A stretch of 64,000 nt of DNA from Myxococcales bacterium 68-20 (GCA_001899635.1 MKVQ01000049.1:213017-277016); one strand, 5' to 3'; numbered from the stretch's first letter, positions 16,847-25,813 are shown. Notes: generated by a model from the letters alone, not told the origin. Translations and numbers: made by a program.

Positions 16847-18454
16847 TCAGGCGCGCCGGAGCATGAGCGCATGTTCGAAGCGTGGGCGACCTTCGAACGC
16901 GCGCTGGGTCGGCCCGTGGAAGTGCGGACGCGCTTGGGATGCCCGCGCGATCGGCACGAGCTCGCGGCCGTGCTCGGCGACGCGCGCGACGACTTCGTCG
17001 GCACGGATGGGCTCGGCCCGCTCGCCGCCCGGGCCTCGACTTGCGGCGGAGTCCGCGATCAGGAGCACGAGCGGTGCGTCCTTCTTCATCACGCGCGCCA
17101 GCGAATGGAAGAGCTTGGCGAGCTCGTGCTCCCACGACGCGACCGCGTCGCGTGGAGACAGGCGTTCGTAGCGGCGGCGAGCCCCGATCTCCCCACGTGC
17201 GAGCTTGCGTGGATCGAGATCGAGCCAGCGCATGCGGAGCTCGTGGTGCTGGAGGTAGTCGTACGTCGCGACGTACGGCGGAGAGGTGATGACCGCGTCG
17301 ACGGACGCGTCCTCCACACGCTTCAGCACGTTCGCGTCGTCCTCCCAGACGCGCGCTCGCGGCGGAGGCGCGCCCTCCGCAGCAGCGTTGCGGAGGAGCA
17401 TCGCGAAGTCGTCGAAGCGGCGCGCGAGCTCTTCGGCCTTCCGCACGAAGAGGCGCGATGGATAGCCCGCGGCGATGCGCTTCTCGGTCTCTTCTTCCGA
17501 GGTGTCGCCGCGGCGCGGGCTCAGCTTCACGAGGATCGACGACAGGACGAGCGAGAGATCCGGCCGAGTCTCGGGCGGAGCCTCGGCGATGCCCGCGCGA
17601 AGGCCGTCGAGCTCGAGGAGCACGTGGGGAGGGAAGAGCGAGACGTCTTCCTGCGGAAGGCGACGCGATGCGCCCGTCTTCGCCTTCCGGCGAGCATCGG
17701 CATGTTCGGCCACGCCGCGTGCTGCCTCGACGAGCGCCTTCGTCTTCTCCGGCGTGCGCGGATACGTCTTCGCGCGCGCGAGCATCACCGCGATCGGGTT
17801 GAGGTCCGATCCGATCGTCGCGCGGCCGGCGAGCATCGCCTCCACGGGGACCGTCCCCGATCCGCAAAACGGATCGAGCACCGTGCCGCCCTCCGGCACG
17901 AGGTCCTCGATGAGCCGACGCACCGTCACCGGATGCGCGCGGGCGGGGTACGCGTGGAAGCCATGGACGTGCGCACGGTCCTCGGCGGCTTCGTCCATGT
18001 TGGGCGCGACGTCGATCGCGCGTGCGAGCAGCTGCGCCGTCGCACGGTCGCCGCTCGTCTCGATCTCTCCACCGACGTTGGTCAGTGACCGGCGACGCGG
18101 CGGCGGCTCGGAGCTCGGGATGACGCCGAGCGCCGGCTCGGTGCTCGGCGTCTCGACATCGTGTGCCGCGCCGGCGTGCTCGCGTGCAGGACGCGCGCGC
18201 TCGTGAGCCCAGGCGGGCTTCGACCCAGTCCGGTCCGGCGCTCGCCGGCGATCCGGGCTGCGCGAGTCGGTCCGAGGATCGCCCCGGCGCTCGTCGCCGT
18301 ACCTGCCACCACGGGGGCTCTGGGGAGCACGAGCGTTCGCTTCGCGGGAGGCACCACGGGCGCTCGATTTCTCGGGCGGGCCACGGCGGCTGTTCCTATC
18401 GCTCTGGCCCTGCTTCTTCGGGTGGCCCTGCCGGCTGGGTCGATCTTCGCTCAT
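16847..18454 (-). CDS. Orphan DNA methyltransferase (TSPPY type) with basic disordered N-terminus
   Basis: The AdoMet site is DPFCGSGTVPVEA near residue 191, and the catalytic motif is VITSPPYVATYDYL near residue 388. The order FxGxG before TSPPY marks a class of N4-cytosine/N6-adenine amino-methyltransferases; some relatives act on RNA, so DNA as substrate is likely but not certain. Residues 1-110 are very rich in Arg, Ser, Pro and Gly with no fold. No restriction endonuclease gene is adjacent, so this looks like an orphan, possibly regulatory, methylase. Its start overlaps the end of the zinc-ribbon gene by four bases (ATGA). Confidence 0.87.
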   Translation of the reverse strand: MSEDRPSRQGHPKKQGQSDRNSRRGPPEKSSARGASREANARAPQSPRGGRYGDERRGDPRTDSRSPDRRRAPDRTGSKPAWAHERARPAREHAGAAHDVETPSTEPALGVIPSSEPPPRRRSLTNVGGEIETSGDRATAQLLARAIDVAPNMDEAAEDRAHVHGFHAYPARAHPVTVRRLIEDLVPEGGTVLDPFCGSGTVPVEAMLAGRATIGSDLNPIAVMLARAKTYPRTPEKTKALVEAARGVAEHADARRKAKTGASRRLPQEDVSLFPPHVLLELDGLRAGIAEAPPETRPDLSLVLSSILVKLSPRRGDTSEEETEKRIAAGYPSRLFVRKAEELARRFDDFAMLLRNAAAEGAPPPRARVWEDDANVLKRVEDASVDAVITSPPYVATYDYLQHHELRMRWLDLDPRKLARGEIGARRRYERLSPRDAVASWEHELAKLFHSLARVMKKDAPLVLLIADSAASRGPGGERAEPIRADEVVARVAEHGRELVPIARASQARPHFHGPTQRAFEGRPRFEHALMLRRA

Positions 18455-19209
18455 CGGACGCGGCCCTCACGGTCGGCCGGCGTTGCATCACCGGCGAGCT
18501 CGTCCTCGGCCGGCATCTCCTCACCGACGCGGATGTGCGTGTCGGTCCCCACCGTGTAGCGCACCTCGGCGTCGTCGCCGACCTGGATTCGCGTTCGGTC
18601 GTTGACGGCGAGCGCAGTGAGGAGCTTCTCGGCGTGTTCGGGCGGGATGCCCAGCGTCTTCGCGAGCGCCGGCGCCGTCGTCCCGTCCTTCGCCCGCCCG
18701 GCGACGTTCTCGGCGGCGGCCTGCCATGCACGCTCGCCGGCATGCTTCGCATTCTCGCGCGCGGCCGTCGCCCGTGTGCGTGAGCGGAGCGCGAGCACGA
18801 GGGGTACGACCGCGAGCGCGAAGACGATGGCCTTGCCGGCGATCGATGCCGGGAGGAGGGCAAGCCCGATGAGCGTGGCAACGGTTGCGACGACGCCCTG
18901 GATGACCGTCGCCACAGAGGCTGCTTGCGCGTTCGCGAGCGCCTTCTTCTGCTCGCGGAGGGCGCTCAGCGCGGCTTCACCGCCGAGGTTCCCGGGGATC
19001 CGAGGTCCGCCGCACACCGCGCAGACGGACGCGAGCCCAACGCCGTCGATCCGCGCCAGGGCGTTGCAGTGAGGGCAGCGGCTCGACTCGCCCGAGGTGT
19101 ACCCGCAGCGGGAGCACTGGCCGGCGCCACCGCTCTTTCCGCCCTCTCCGCTCCCCGCGACGGCAACGAACGCGTCCGCGCCGCACGCGGGGCAGGTGGA
19201 GGTGGGCAC
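18451..19209 (-). CDS. Zinc-ribbon membrane protein, unknown function
   Basis: The N-terminus has four CxxC-type knuckles (TCPACGADAF, QCSRCGYTSG, RCPHCNALAR, VCAVCGGPR), enough for two zinc ribbons. A short helical region leads to one or two membrane segments (about 105-145: VIQGVVATVATLIGLALLP, AIVFALAVVPLVLAL). The C-terminal 100 residues include a putative winged-helix-like stretch (ALAKTLGIPPEHAEKLLTAL). The gene starts 10 bases after lolA ends and overlaps the methyltransferase gene, so lolA, this gene and the methylase probably share a transcript. I cannot name a family. Confidence 0.78.
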   Translation of the reverse strand: MPTSTCPACGADAFVAVAGSGEGGKSGGAGQCSRCGYTSGESSRCPHCNALARIDGVGLASVCAVCGGPRIPGNLGGEAALSALREQKKALANAQAASVATVIQGVVATVATLIGLALLPASIAGKAIVFALAVVPLVLALRSRTRATAARENAKHAGERAWQAAAENVAGRAKDGTTAPALAKTLGIPPEHAEKLLTALAVNDRTRIQVGDDAEVRYTVGTDTHIRVGEEMPAEDELAGDATPADREGRVR

Positions 19210-19219
19210 GCCGTCCCAA

Positions 19220-19927
19220 TCAGGGCTTGATGACCTGCGTGCCGGGGGGCGGAACGAGCTTGAAGGTCGCGTCGCTCACCTGCACGTTCACCTTCGGGTC
19301 GACGAAGTCGAAGCGGTTGCGGTTGCCCTGCGCGTCGACGATGAGCGCGCGGCGAACGTGGAACGTAGAGGTGTCGACGTAGAAGAGGACCTTCGTGTAG
19401 GCCGCGTTCTCCTTCTTCGGCGTGCCCACGAGGACGTTGCCGCCCGGGAAGTTCATCGTCGCGCCGGGGTACATCACGAACGTGAACGAGTCGCTCAGCT
19501 TGCCCGTGCCCGTGAGAAACGAGAGGGCCGCGGGGTACTGCGACTTGTCGATGTTCTGCTCGAACATCTGCTTGTTCGCGGCCTCGTAGACCTTGAGCAC
19601 CGAGCCGTCCGACACGACGCGGTTGCCCGCCGGGGTTTCGTAGTCCCAGGCCATCTTGCCGGGCTTCGCGAAGGTCACCTTGCCCTTCGACTCCTTCCGG
19701 ACGTTGTGCGACTTGACGAAGAACTCCTGCGTGAAGCCGCTGAGGAAGGACGTGGTCGAGTCGTAGAAGGCCTGCACCTTGGCGACCGTCTGCGCGGTGG
19801 CCTCGGCGGACGCCGGTTGAGCGGAGGCTGCGGGCGCCGGCGCCGACTGTGCGCTCGCGTCCGAGACGAGGAGCGGAGCAGCGGCGATCAGGAGCGCAGC
19901 GACGGCAAACGGTGCGAGGCGAGGCAT
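19220..19927 (-). CDS. lolA: Outer-membrane lipoprotein carrier protein LolA
   Basis: LolA shuttles lipoproteins through the periplasm from LolCDE to the outer membrane. A signal peptide (FAVAALLIAAAPLLVSDASA) and an Ala/Pro linker precede the LolA domain. Recognisable segments are SGFTQEFFVKSHNVRKESKG, the FAKPGKMAWDYETP strand that lines the hydrophobic cavity, GTGKLSDSFTF and FDFVDPKVNVQVSDATFKL. Length is 235 residues including linker. Many lipoproteins in this window are its potential cargo. It is followed closely by the zinc-ribbon gene; about 276 bases upstream are free of genes. Confidence 0.93.
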   Translation of the reverse strand: MPRLAPFAVAALLIAAAPLLVSDASAQSAPAPAASAQPASAEATAQTVAKVQAFYDSTTSFLSGFTQEFFVKSHNVRKESKGKVTFAKPGKMAWDYETPAGNRVVSDGSVLKVYEAANKQMFEQNIDKSQYPAALSFLTGTGKLSDSFTFVMYPGATMNFPGGNVLVGTPKKENAAYTKVLFYVDTSTFHVRRALIVDAQGNRNRFDFVDPKVNVQVSDATFKLVPPPGTQVIKP

Positions 19928-20203
19928 GAGACGGATTCTCCGATGGAACGTGGGGTCGGTGGTCTGCTTACTGCCGAGCCCGGGGTCTATCTATTGGACG
20001 GGGGACCCGCGCGCAATATTGAGCGTAAGTACGCATCAAATCAGCGCTAACCCAGCACCGACGTTGAATAACGGGCAAGCACGGAACTTCCTTCCGCATC
20101 CGGTTGCCCGACGGATGCCCCACGGATGCGCCCGAGCGGAATAGGACCGGGCCGCCGCGGTGGAGCTCCAAGGAGCCGACCCGGCGGTCGGGACCGTCGG
20201 CCG

Positions 20204-20713
20204 TCAGCGTAGGGCGGCGGGTCGTTTGGGCGCGGGCGCGGGCAGGCGTGAGCCCTGGAGGTGGGTCACTGCGATCGCGAGGGCGTCGGCGGCGTCGCTC
20301 CGAGGGATCTCGGTGAGCCCGAGCACGACGCGGATCATCTGCGCTACCTGAGCCTTGTCGGCCCGGCCGGCGCCCGCGACGGTCCGCTTCACCCGCGTCG
20401 GCGCATACTCGAACGACGGGAGCCCGGCCCGGGCGCAGACGAGGAGCGCGACCCCGCGTGCGTGACCGAGCTTCGCGGCGGCCTGGGCGTCCTTCGCGAA
20501 GAAGAGCGACTCGATGCTCGCTTGGTCCGGCCTGTACTCGCGGACGACCTCGACGAGCCGGGACTCGATCGCGACGAGGCGATCGCCGAGCTCGCCTTCG
20601 CGCTCGACGTCGAGCACTCCGTGAGCGATGTGCGAGAGTCGCGTTCCCACGCGACGCACGACTCCCCAGCCGAAGTGGCGTGTCCCGGGATCGAGTCCGA
20701 GGACGACCGTCAC
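20204..20713 (-). CDS. ruvC: Holliday-junction resolvase RuvC
   Basis: RuvC cuts Holliday junctions with RuvAB. All four acidic catalytic residues are present: Asp8 (VLGLDPGTRHFGWG), Glu68 (QASIESLFFAKD), Asp140 and Asp143 (IPRSDAADALAIA). The 169 residues match the family. The start is GTG 20713, which overlaps the stop of yebC by four bases (GTGA), a classic coupled yebC-ruvC pair. ruvA and ruvB are not next to it. Confidence 0.96.
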   Translation of the reverse strand: MTVVLGLDPGTRHFGWGVVRRVGTRLSHIAHGVLDVEREGELGDRLVAIESRLVEVVREYRPDQASIESLFFAKDAQAAAKLGHARGVALLVCARAGLPSFEYAPTRVKRTVAGAGRADKAQVAQMIRVVLGLTEIPRSDAADALAIAVTHLQGSRLPAPAPKRPAALR

Positions 20714-21456
20714 GAGAGGCGCTGGAGCTCCTCGTCGGAGACGTCGAAGTCGGCGTACACGTTCGCGACGTCGTCGTGGTCGTCGAGGACTTCGGCGAGA
20801 TTCAGGAGCACCTCGGCGTCGCGACCGGTGACGGCCTTCTTCGTCTTCGGAACGAACGCGAGTTGCGAGGCCTTCGTCGCGACGTTCGCCTTCTCGAGCG
20901 CGTCGAGCACGGTGTTGAGCGCGTCCGGCGGCGTCGTCACGGTCCAGACCTCTCCGTCGTCCGCGTAGTCCTCGGCGCCGGCACCCACCGCGACGTCCAT
21001 GAGCTGGTCTTCGTTCGTGGCGGCCTTCTCGAGCGTGATGAGGCCCTTCCGATCGAACGCCCACGCGGCCACACCCGCGCCACCGAGGTTTCCGTTGTTC
21101 TTCTCGAAGATCTTCCGGATCTCCGCGACGGTGCGGTTGCGATTGTCCGTCTGCCCCTCGACCAGGAAGAGGGTGCCCGACGGGCCGGTGCCCTCGTAGA
21201 GCACGTCCTCGTACGCAGCGCCCTCGATCTCGCCCGTGCCGCGCTTCACCGCGTTCTTGATCGTGTCGCCCGGCATCGACTGCGCCTTGGCGTCGGCGAT
21301 CGCCTTCCGGAGGCGAGGGTTGTTGGCCGGCTCACCGCCGCCCATCCGCGCGGCGACGGTCAGCTCCTTGATGAGCTTGGTGAAGAGCTTGCCGCGCTTG
21401 GCGTCGACCGCGCCCTTCTTGTGCTTGATCGTCGCCCATTTCGAGTGGCCGCTCAT
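20710..21456 (-). CDS. yebC: YebC/PmpR-family protein (TACO1 homologue)
   Basis: The start MSGHSKWATIKHKKGAVDAK at 21456 is the family's invariant N-terminus, so the much longer open frame upstream is not used. Further hallmarks are FTKLIKELTVAARMGGGEPA, NNPRLRKAIADAKAQSMP and LYEGTGPSGTLFLVEGQT. The 248 residues are standard. Members are DNA-binding regulators or ribosome-associated translation factors that help with proline stretches; the sequence does not decide. It is translationally coupled to ruvC. Confidence 0.96.
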   Translation of the reverse strand: MSGHSKWATIKHKKGAVDAKRGKLFTKLIKELTVAARMGGGEPANNPRLRKAIADAKAQSMPGDTIKNAVKRGTGEIEGAAYEDVLYEGTGPSGTLFLVEGQTDNRNRTVAEIRKIFEKNNGNLGGAGVAAWAFDRKGLITLEKAATNEDQLMDVAVGAGAEDYADDGEVWTVTTPPDALNTVLDALEKANVATKASQLAFVPKTKKAVTGRDAEVLLNLAEVLDDHDDVANVYADFDVSDEELQRLS

Positions 21457-21765
21457 CGTCGCCTCACCGTGAGAGTTCGCCGAAACCGTAATTAAAACCG
21501 AGCCCCGCATCAATGCGCTTCCGCCTTCATCGCGTCCACTTTGGTGGCTCGCGCACCCCGCGCCGCGCGGCGGTTCGAAGTGCGAAGCGTAGTTCGCAGG
21601 TGATCGGAGGGGCGATGGCTCCGGCGCGAGCCGCCTCACGGTCCTGCCTCGTGGCGCTTGGGAGGCGAAATCCACGACCTGGCGCAGAACTTTGCCGCGC
21701 CCAGTGCCCGGGACAGAGCGGACGCGTGGATGCCCGAGTCGTCGGCGGGCCGTGACGCTGCGCTG
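21457..21765. other. Gene-free stretch upstream of yebC
   Basis: About 310 bases with no supported gene. It includes an AT-richer patch near 21488 (GTAATTAAAACCGAG) just before yebC, the most likely yebC-ruvC promoter. Nothing else stands out. Confidence 0.4.
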
Positions 21766-22860
21766 ATGGCAGCGTTGCTTGCTTGCGCCGTCGCCCCTTC
21801 GAGATCACCGGCAGCGGTGACCCAAAAAGCGAGACGCCGATCGCGAGCGCGTCCGTCGCGGCCGACGTGATCGAGGGGCCGATCCTCGAGCCAACGCCAG
21901 AGTCGTTGCCGTCGCGCGTCGTGCTCGTCACGATCGACGGCGTGCGCTGGCGAAGACGTCTTCGCCGGGGCGACCGACGAGAGGGCGCCGGACTCCGAGC
22001 CGATCCTGCCGAGCCTGCACCGGTTGGTGGGCGAGCGCGTGCGGCGCTCGGAGGACCGGGTGCGCTCACGATGTACGTGAGAGCGGTCCGAGCGTCGTCT
22101 CGTTGCCGGGCGACCTGGAGACTCTCACCGGCAAAGCCACCGGGTGTGCGCACAAGGCCTGTCCTACCGTCGATAGCATGACGGTGGCCGACGAGGTCCG
22201 CGCGGCCGTCGATCGAGATGCCGACGTGGCGGTGTCGCGTCGTGGGGCAAGTCCACCCGCGCGGTTGCGCGTGCTCGGAAGGGCGATCGTCCTCTCCGCA
22301 GGCGCGCGCGCGACGTTGGCCGACGCAACGAAGGAGGACACGGAGCTGCGCTCGTCGCTCGAAGAGGGCGCGAGGTTCGCCGGCTATCCCGGGTGGGGCG
22401 ACTACCGGCCAGATATGCGTACTGCACGGATTGCGTTGCGGTGCCTGGAGACGAGAGCGCCTCGAATGCTCGTCGCAGGGCTCGGAGATGCGGACGAGCA
22501 CGCTCACCGCGGCGACATCGCCGGCTACCGGCGCGCGATCCGTCACTCCGACGACTTTCTCGCCGAGCTCGACCGCACGCATGGGCGCTGCGCGGCGGGA
22601 GATGGCAGTGCTCGTCATCACCGACTACGGACGCTCGCATTCGATGCACGCACATGGGCCAGGCTTTCCCGAGTCGCCGCGCGTGTTCTTTGCGGCGTTC
22701 GGTGCGGGGATCGCACGTCGCGGTGTCACGTGCGCGCCCTCGCCGTTCCCTCTCGCCCACCTCGCTGGAGCGGTGCGGGCGTTGTTCGCGCTCGCAATTG
22801 ATGTCGAGCCGGGCCCGGTTGCGGGCGAGATCATCGACCGCCGAGCGCGGCTCACACGAA
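21766..22860 (+). pseudogene. Alkaline-phosphatase-superfamily hydrolase, multiply frameshifted
   Basis: Pieces of one protein can be read only by changing frame several times. After ATG 21766 comes MAALLACAVA. Then follow LPSRVVLVTIDGVRW (metal-binding Asp of the superfamily) and EDVFAGATDERAPDSEPILP. Next are VVSLPGDLETLTGKATGC, MLVAGLGDADEHAHRGDIAG (the metal-site DxxxH block) and finally VLVITDYGRS with HGPGFPESPRVFFAAFGAGI. Shifts occur near 21796, 21953, 22050-22090, 22235 and 22600. The order of motifs is that of phosphodiesterase/sulfatase-like enzymes. So many lesions rule out a simple sequencing error; it is a decaying gene. Confidence 0.75.
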
Positions 22861-23134
22861 CTGATCTGGGCGCTGGCAGCCACGGCGATCCGGGGCAGTC
22901 TCGAGCGCGCGGCCGGTCGCTCGCCCGGAGGACGCGCGGCCTTTGCCGTCCTGGGCGGATGACGCCAGCCGCGTGAGGCTGCTGCTCGGAGGAGGCGTCG
23001 AGCTTCGCCGCTGGCTGGACGCCATGGGGTTGGCGAGGCTTGGCTCGCGAGGAGCTCTGCCTTGCAGTTGCCGGTGAAGCCGAGTGCGTTGCGCACTGCG
23101 CGTCGGCTGCCAGTCCGCGCTAGCATTCGCGCCC

Positions 23135-24604
23135 GTGGCTGACGGCCTCCTGATCGACCAGCGCTTTCGGCTCGGGCGTGTCGTCCGCGAGTCCGGCGTT
23201 GCCATCGTGTACGAGGCAAAACACCGGAACGGGGCCGAGGCCTGGATCAAGGTTCCTCGCGGTCGGGAGCACGCAGCGGCCCTCCTCCACGAGGCACGGG
23301 TCGCCAACGCGCTCGGCACGCGGGCGGTGAACGTCCGCGACGACGGGCAGACGGATGACGGCCTCCCGTATCTGGTCCTCGAGCCCGTTACCGGCCAGCG
23401 ACTCGACCGCTGGCGTGCCTCGTCGGGTGGGCGTGCGCCGGCCAACGAGGCGATGGGGCTCGGCGACGAGCTCTGTCAGGCGATCGGAACGATGCATGGC
23501 GCGGGGTTCTCGGTCGGCCTCCTTCGTACGGACGCGATCCTCGTGTTGCCGAAGGGAGGCATGTGCCTTCTCGAGCTCGAGCACGCGAGGGCAGCAACGG
23601 CGGGTACCGTGAAGGAGGACGTCGCGCGCGTCGGGCGTGTTCTCTACGAGTTGTTGTCCGGCATGCCGTGCCTGGCGCACTCTCCGCCTCTGCACGTTGC
23701 GGCGCCGGAGTTGCCCCGCGCGATGACATCGACGGTCGACGATGCCGCGCGCGGCCGTTTCGAGACGATCGAGGAGCTTCGCGCGTCGCTGCGCAGCTCG
23801 ATGCCGGAGGAGCTGGGGCCGCCGCGCCGCCCGATGCCGAGCATGACGCAGGAGGCGGTCGGGAGCGGCTCGGTCTCGGACCTTGACGCGTTCGTGCTGC
23901 CGCGCGCGTCGAAGCCGCTCTTCGATCCGCGTGATCTCGTGGACAGCTCGCGCGATGTTGCGAGCATCAGCACAGACAGCGCGCCGCGTCGCGCAACCTC
24001 GATGGACCGCGCCGCAGCACGGGGCGCGGCATCCAAGTGGAGCGAGCAGCTAGCGCGACCGCCCAAGCGTCGAGGGGGCGGTCGCGTCGTTGCCAGTGTG
24101 GCCGCGAGCACGATCTTTGCGGCGGCGATTGCCATCGCCATCGTGGTGTTCGTCCTGAACAAGGATCGGGACAAGCTGCGCGAGCCCGCGACGCCGGTGG
24201 CGACGTTCGCCGTGGCGAACGAACCTGCGGATCCGCCCAGCGAGGTGGAGTCGCCGTCCGCGAACGCGATGGTGTCAACCGGCAGTCTCGACGAGGTCAT
24301 CGAGGTCGACGCGGTCGATGCGGTCGATGCGGGGCCGTCCGACGATGCGGCGGTTGACGTTGCCGAGGGGAACACCGTCGCCGGTAGCGGCGAGACGACG
24401 TTCCGTTTCGAGGGCGATCTTTCACCGCGCCTCGTCATCGTCGACGGGATCGTCGTCGGCGTGACGACGAAGGAGCTCCGCACTCGCTGCGGCCGACACT
24501 CCGTGAAGATCGGCGGAAAAGGGGTCGCTCGCTCCCTCGACCTCCCATGCGACGGCGAACAGGGAATCCTCATCGAGCGGAACGGCTCCTGGCAAGCCCA
24601 GTAA
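23135..24604 (+). CDS. Membrane-anchored pseudokinase with PEGA-like C-terminal domain
   Basis: The first 240 residues follow a Ser/Thr kinase domain: glycine-loop region LGRVVRESGVAIVYEA, Lys in AEAWIKVPRG, Glu in LLHEARVANALG, hinge LPYLVLEPVTGQRL and helix HGAGFSVGLLRTDAILVL. The catalytic loop HRDxKxxN and the DFG motif are both absent, the latter replaced by LLELEHARA. It is therefore probably catalytically dead. A membrane helix lies near 317-340 (AASTIFAAAIAIAIVVFVL). The last 60 residues (VIVDGIVVGVTTKELRTRCG, DLPCDGEQ) form a small beta domain that recurs in the gene at 34466. The GTG start at 23135 is chosen because it precedes the kinase N-lobe directly. Signal reception across the inner membrane is inferred. 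Confidence 0.8.
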   Translation: MADGLLIDQRFRLGRVVRESGVAIVYEAKHRNGAEAWIKVPRGREHAAALLHEARVANALGTRAVNVRDDGQTDDGLPYLVLEPVTGQRLDRWRASSGGRAPANEAMGLGDELCQAIGTMHGAGFSVGLLRTDAILVLPKGGMCLLELEHARAATAGTVKEDVARVGRVLYELLSGMPCLAHSPPLHVAAPELPRAMTSTVDDAARGRFETIEELRASLRSSMPEELGPPRRPMPSMTQEAVGSGSVSDLDAFVLPRASKPLFDPRDLVDSSRDVASISTDSAPRRATSMDRAAARGAASKWSEQLARPPKRRGGGRVVASVAASTIFAAAIAIAIVVFVLNKDRDKLREPATPVATFAVANEPADPPSEVESPSANAMVSTGSLDEVIEVDAVDAVDAGPSDDAAVDVAEGNTVAGSGETTFRFEGDLSPRLVIVDGIVVGVTTKELRTRCGRHSVKIGGKGVARSLDLPCDGEQGILIERNGSWQAQ

Positions 24605-24904
24605 AGGCGGCCATCCCCCCTCTCCGACGTTGCCGTGTGCTCCTCTCGGCAGCTGCCCCAACCGCTCCGGCTGGACCCACTCCGACGTTGCGGCTGGACC
24701 CACTCCGACGTTGCAATGCGCAGCGCTAGCTGACCTGTCAGTGATGCCTTGTCATCCACCCCTCTGGCATGGGCCAGGCCCGCGGTGACCCGGGCCAGCT
24801 GCTGACGCTCAGAATGCGCGAGAGGATTGAGCCGTCGGCTGGCATGGCCGGTGCTCGTGGCGGCTCGTGGCTCGACGAACGTTCGCGAATCTCTGGAGGC
24901 GGCG
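24605..24904. other. Non-coding stretch holding repeats before the transposase
   Basis: These 300 bases between the pseudokinase and the transposase gene contain three copies of CCGACGTTGC (listed separately) and a GGAGG ribosome site at 24895-24899. No gene was found. Confidence 0.6.
24624..24714 (+). repeat. Three CCGACGTTGC elements beside the RAYT gene
   Basis: Exact copies of CCGACGTTGC start at 24624, 24682 and 24705. The last two sit in a perfect 23-base tandem repeat (24669-24691 and 24692-24714, beginning GGCTGGACCCACTCCGACG). They lie 190-280 bases upstream of the transposase start, in the same orientation, and share the core of the large array at 33655-34345. Confidence 0.85.
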
Positions 24905-25813
24905 ATGACGGCTCCGCGGCGGATCCTGCCTGGCAAGGTTGCGATGCTCACTCGGCGGAGCACGCAGCGCCAATACCTCCTGCGTCCCGATGAACTCACG
25001 AACGAGATCTTCGAGTACTGCCTCGCGGAAGCAGCCAAGCGATTCGATATAGGGCTCATCGCGTGGCTGGCGATGTCGAATCACTACCATGCGGTCGTCT
25101 ACGACGCGAAAGGCCAGCTCCCCGCGTTTCTCGAGCACTTTCACAAGATGCTGGCGAAGGTTCTCAACGTCCGTTGGAATCGCTGGGAGAACCTCTGGTC
25201 CACGGAGGAGACATGCATCACCTACTTGCCAACGTACGATGACGTGCTGCGGAAGGTCGTCTACACGCTCTCGAATCCCGTCAATGACGACATCGTCGAC
25301 CGTATCGCCGATTGGCCCGGAGCGAGCTCGCTCGAGCACCTCCGCGGCAAACGGACGACCGTCCGGCGGCCGACCCTGTTTTTCAGTCGTGCCGGCGTGA
25401 TGCCGGAGACCGTGGAGCTCGAGACGATGCTTCCGCCGATCGTCTCGGGCCGGGAGAGTCGGGAGTCGTGGGCGGCGCGCGTCTTCGAGGAGCTGCAAGC
25501 GAAGGAGCGCAGCATGCGAGAGATGCGGCAACGTGACGGACGGCGCGTGCTTGGGCGCAAGGCGGTTCTCGAGGCTTCTCCCTTCGACTCGCCCTCCACC
25601 TTCCAGCGACGGCGCGGGCTACGGCCGGTGCTGGCGGCACGTGATCCCAAAGTGCGCGCCGTCGAGCTTCGCCGTCTCCACGATTTCTGGGTCGCGCACG
25701 AGTCCGCGCGTCTCCGGTTCATCCGAGGTGAGCGGGATGTCGAGTTCCCAGCCGGCACCTATCGAATGCGCCTGTGGGGCGCTCGCTGCGAGGCGGTACC
25801 AATAGCTGCCTGA
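24905..25813 (+). CDS. REP-associated tyrosine transposase (RAYT-like, Y1/HUH family)
   Basis: HUH single-strand transposases of the IS200/RAYT type cut DNA with one Tyr. Here the HUH motif is AMSNHYHAVVY (His60, His62) and the candidate nucleophile is Tyr120 in KVVYTLSNPVND, in the family context. The N-terminus (LTRRSTQRQYLLRPDE) and WENLWSTEE are also typical of a RAYT-like group. The start ATG 24905 has GGAGG five bases before it; an earlier in-frame start at 24827 lacks this. At 302 residues it is longer than IS200 TnpA because of a basic C-terminal extension. There are no insertion-sequence ends or accessory genes, as expected for a domesticated RAYT. CCGACGTTGC repeats lie directly upstream. 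Confidence 0.85.
   Translation: MTAPRRILPGKVAMLTRRSTQRQYLLRPDELTNEIFEYCLAEAAKRFDIGLIAWLAMSNHYHAVVYDAKGQLPAFLEHFHKMLAKVLNVRWNRWENLWSTEETCITYLPTYDDVLRKVVYTLSNPVNDDIVDRIADWPGASSLEHLRGKRTTVRRPTLFFSRAGVMPETVELETMLPPIVSGRESRESWAARVFEELQAKERSMREMRQRDGRRVLGRKAVLEASPFDSPSTFQRRRGLRPVLAARDPKVRAVELRRLHDFWVAHESARLRFIRGERDVEFPAGTYRMRLWGARCEAVPIAA

Noticed and set aside
16847-18454. Complete restriction-modification system
   Set aside because: Only the methyltransferase is present; neighbours are a ferredoxin and a zinc-ribbon membrane protein, with no endonuclease candidate.
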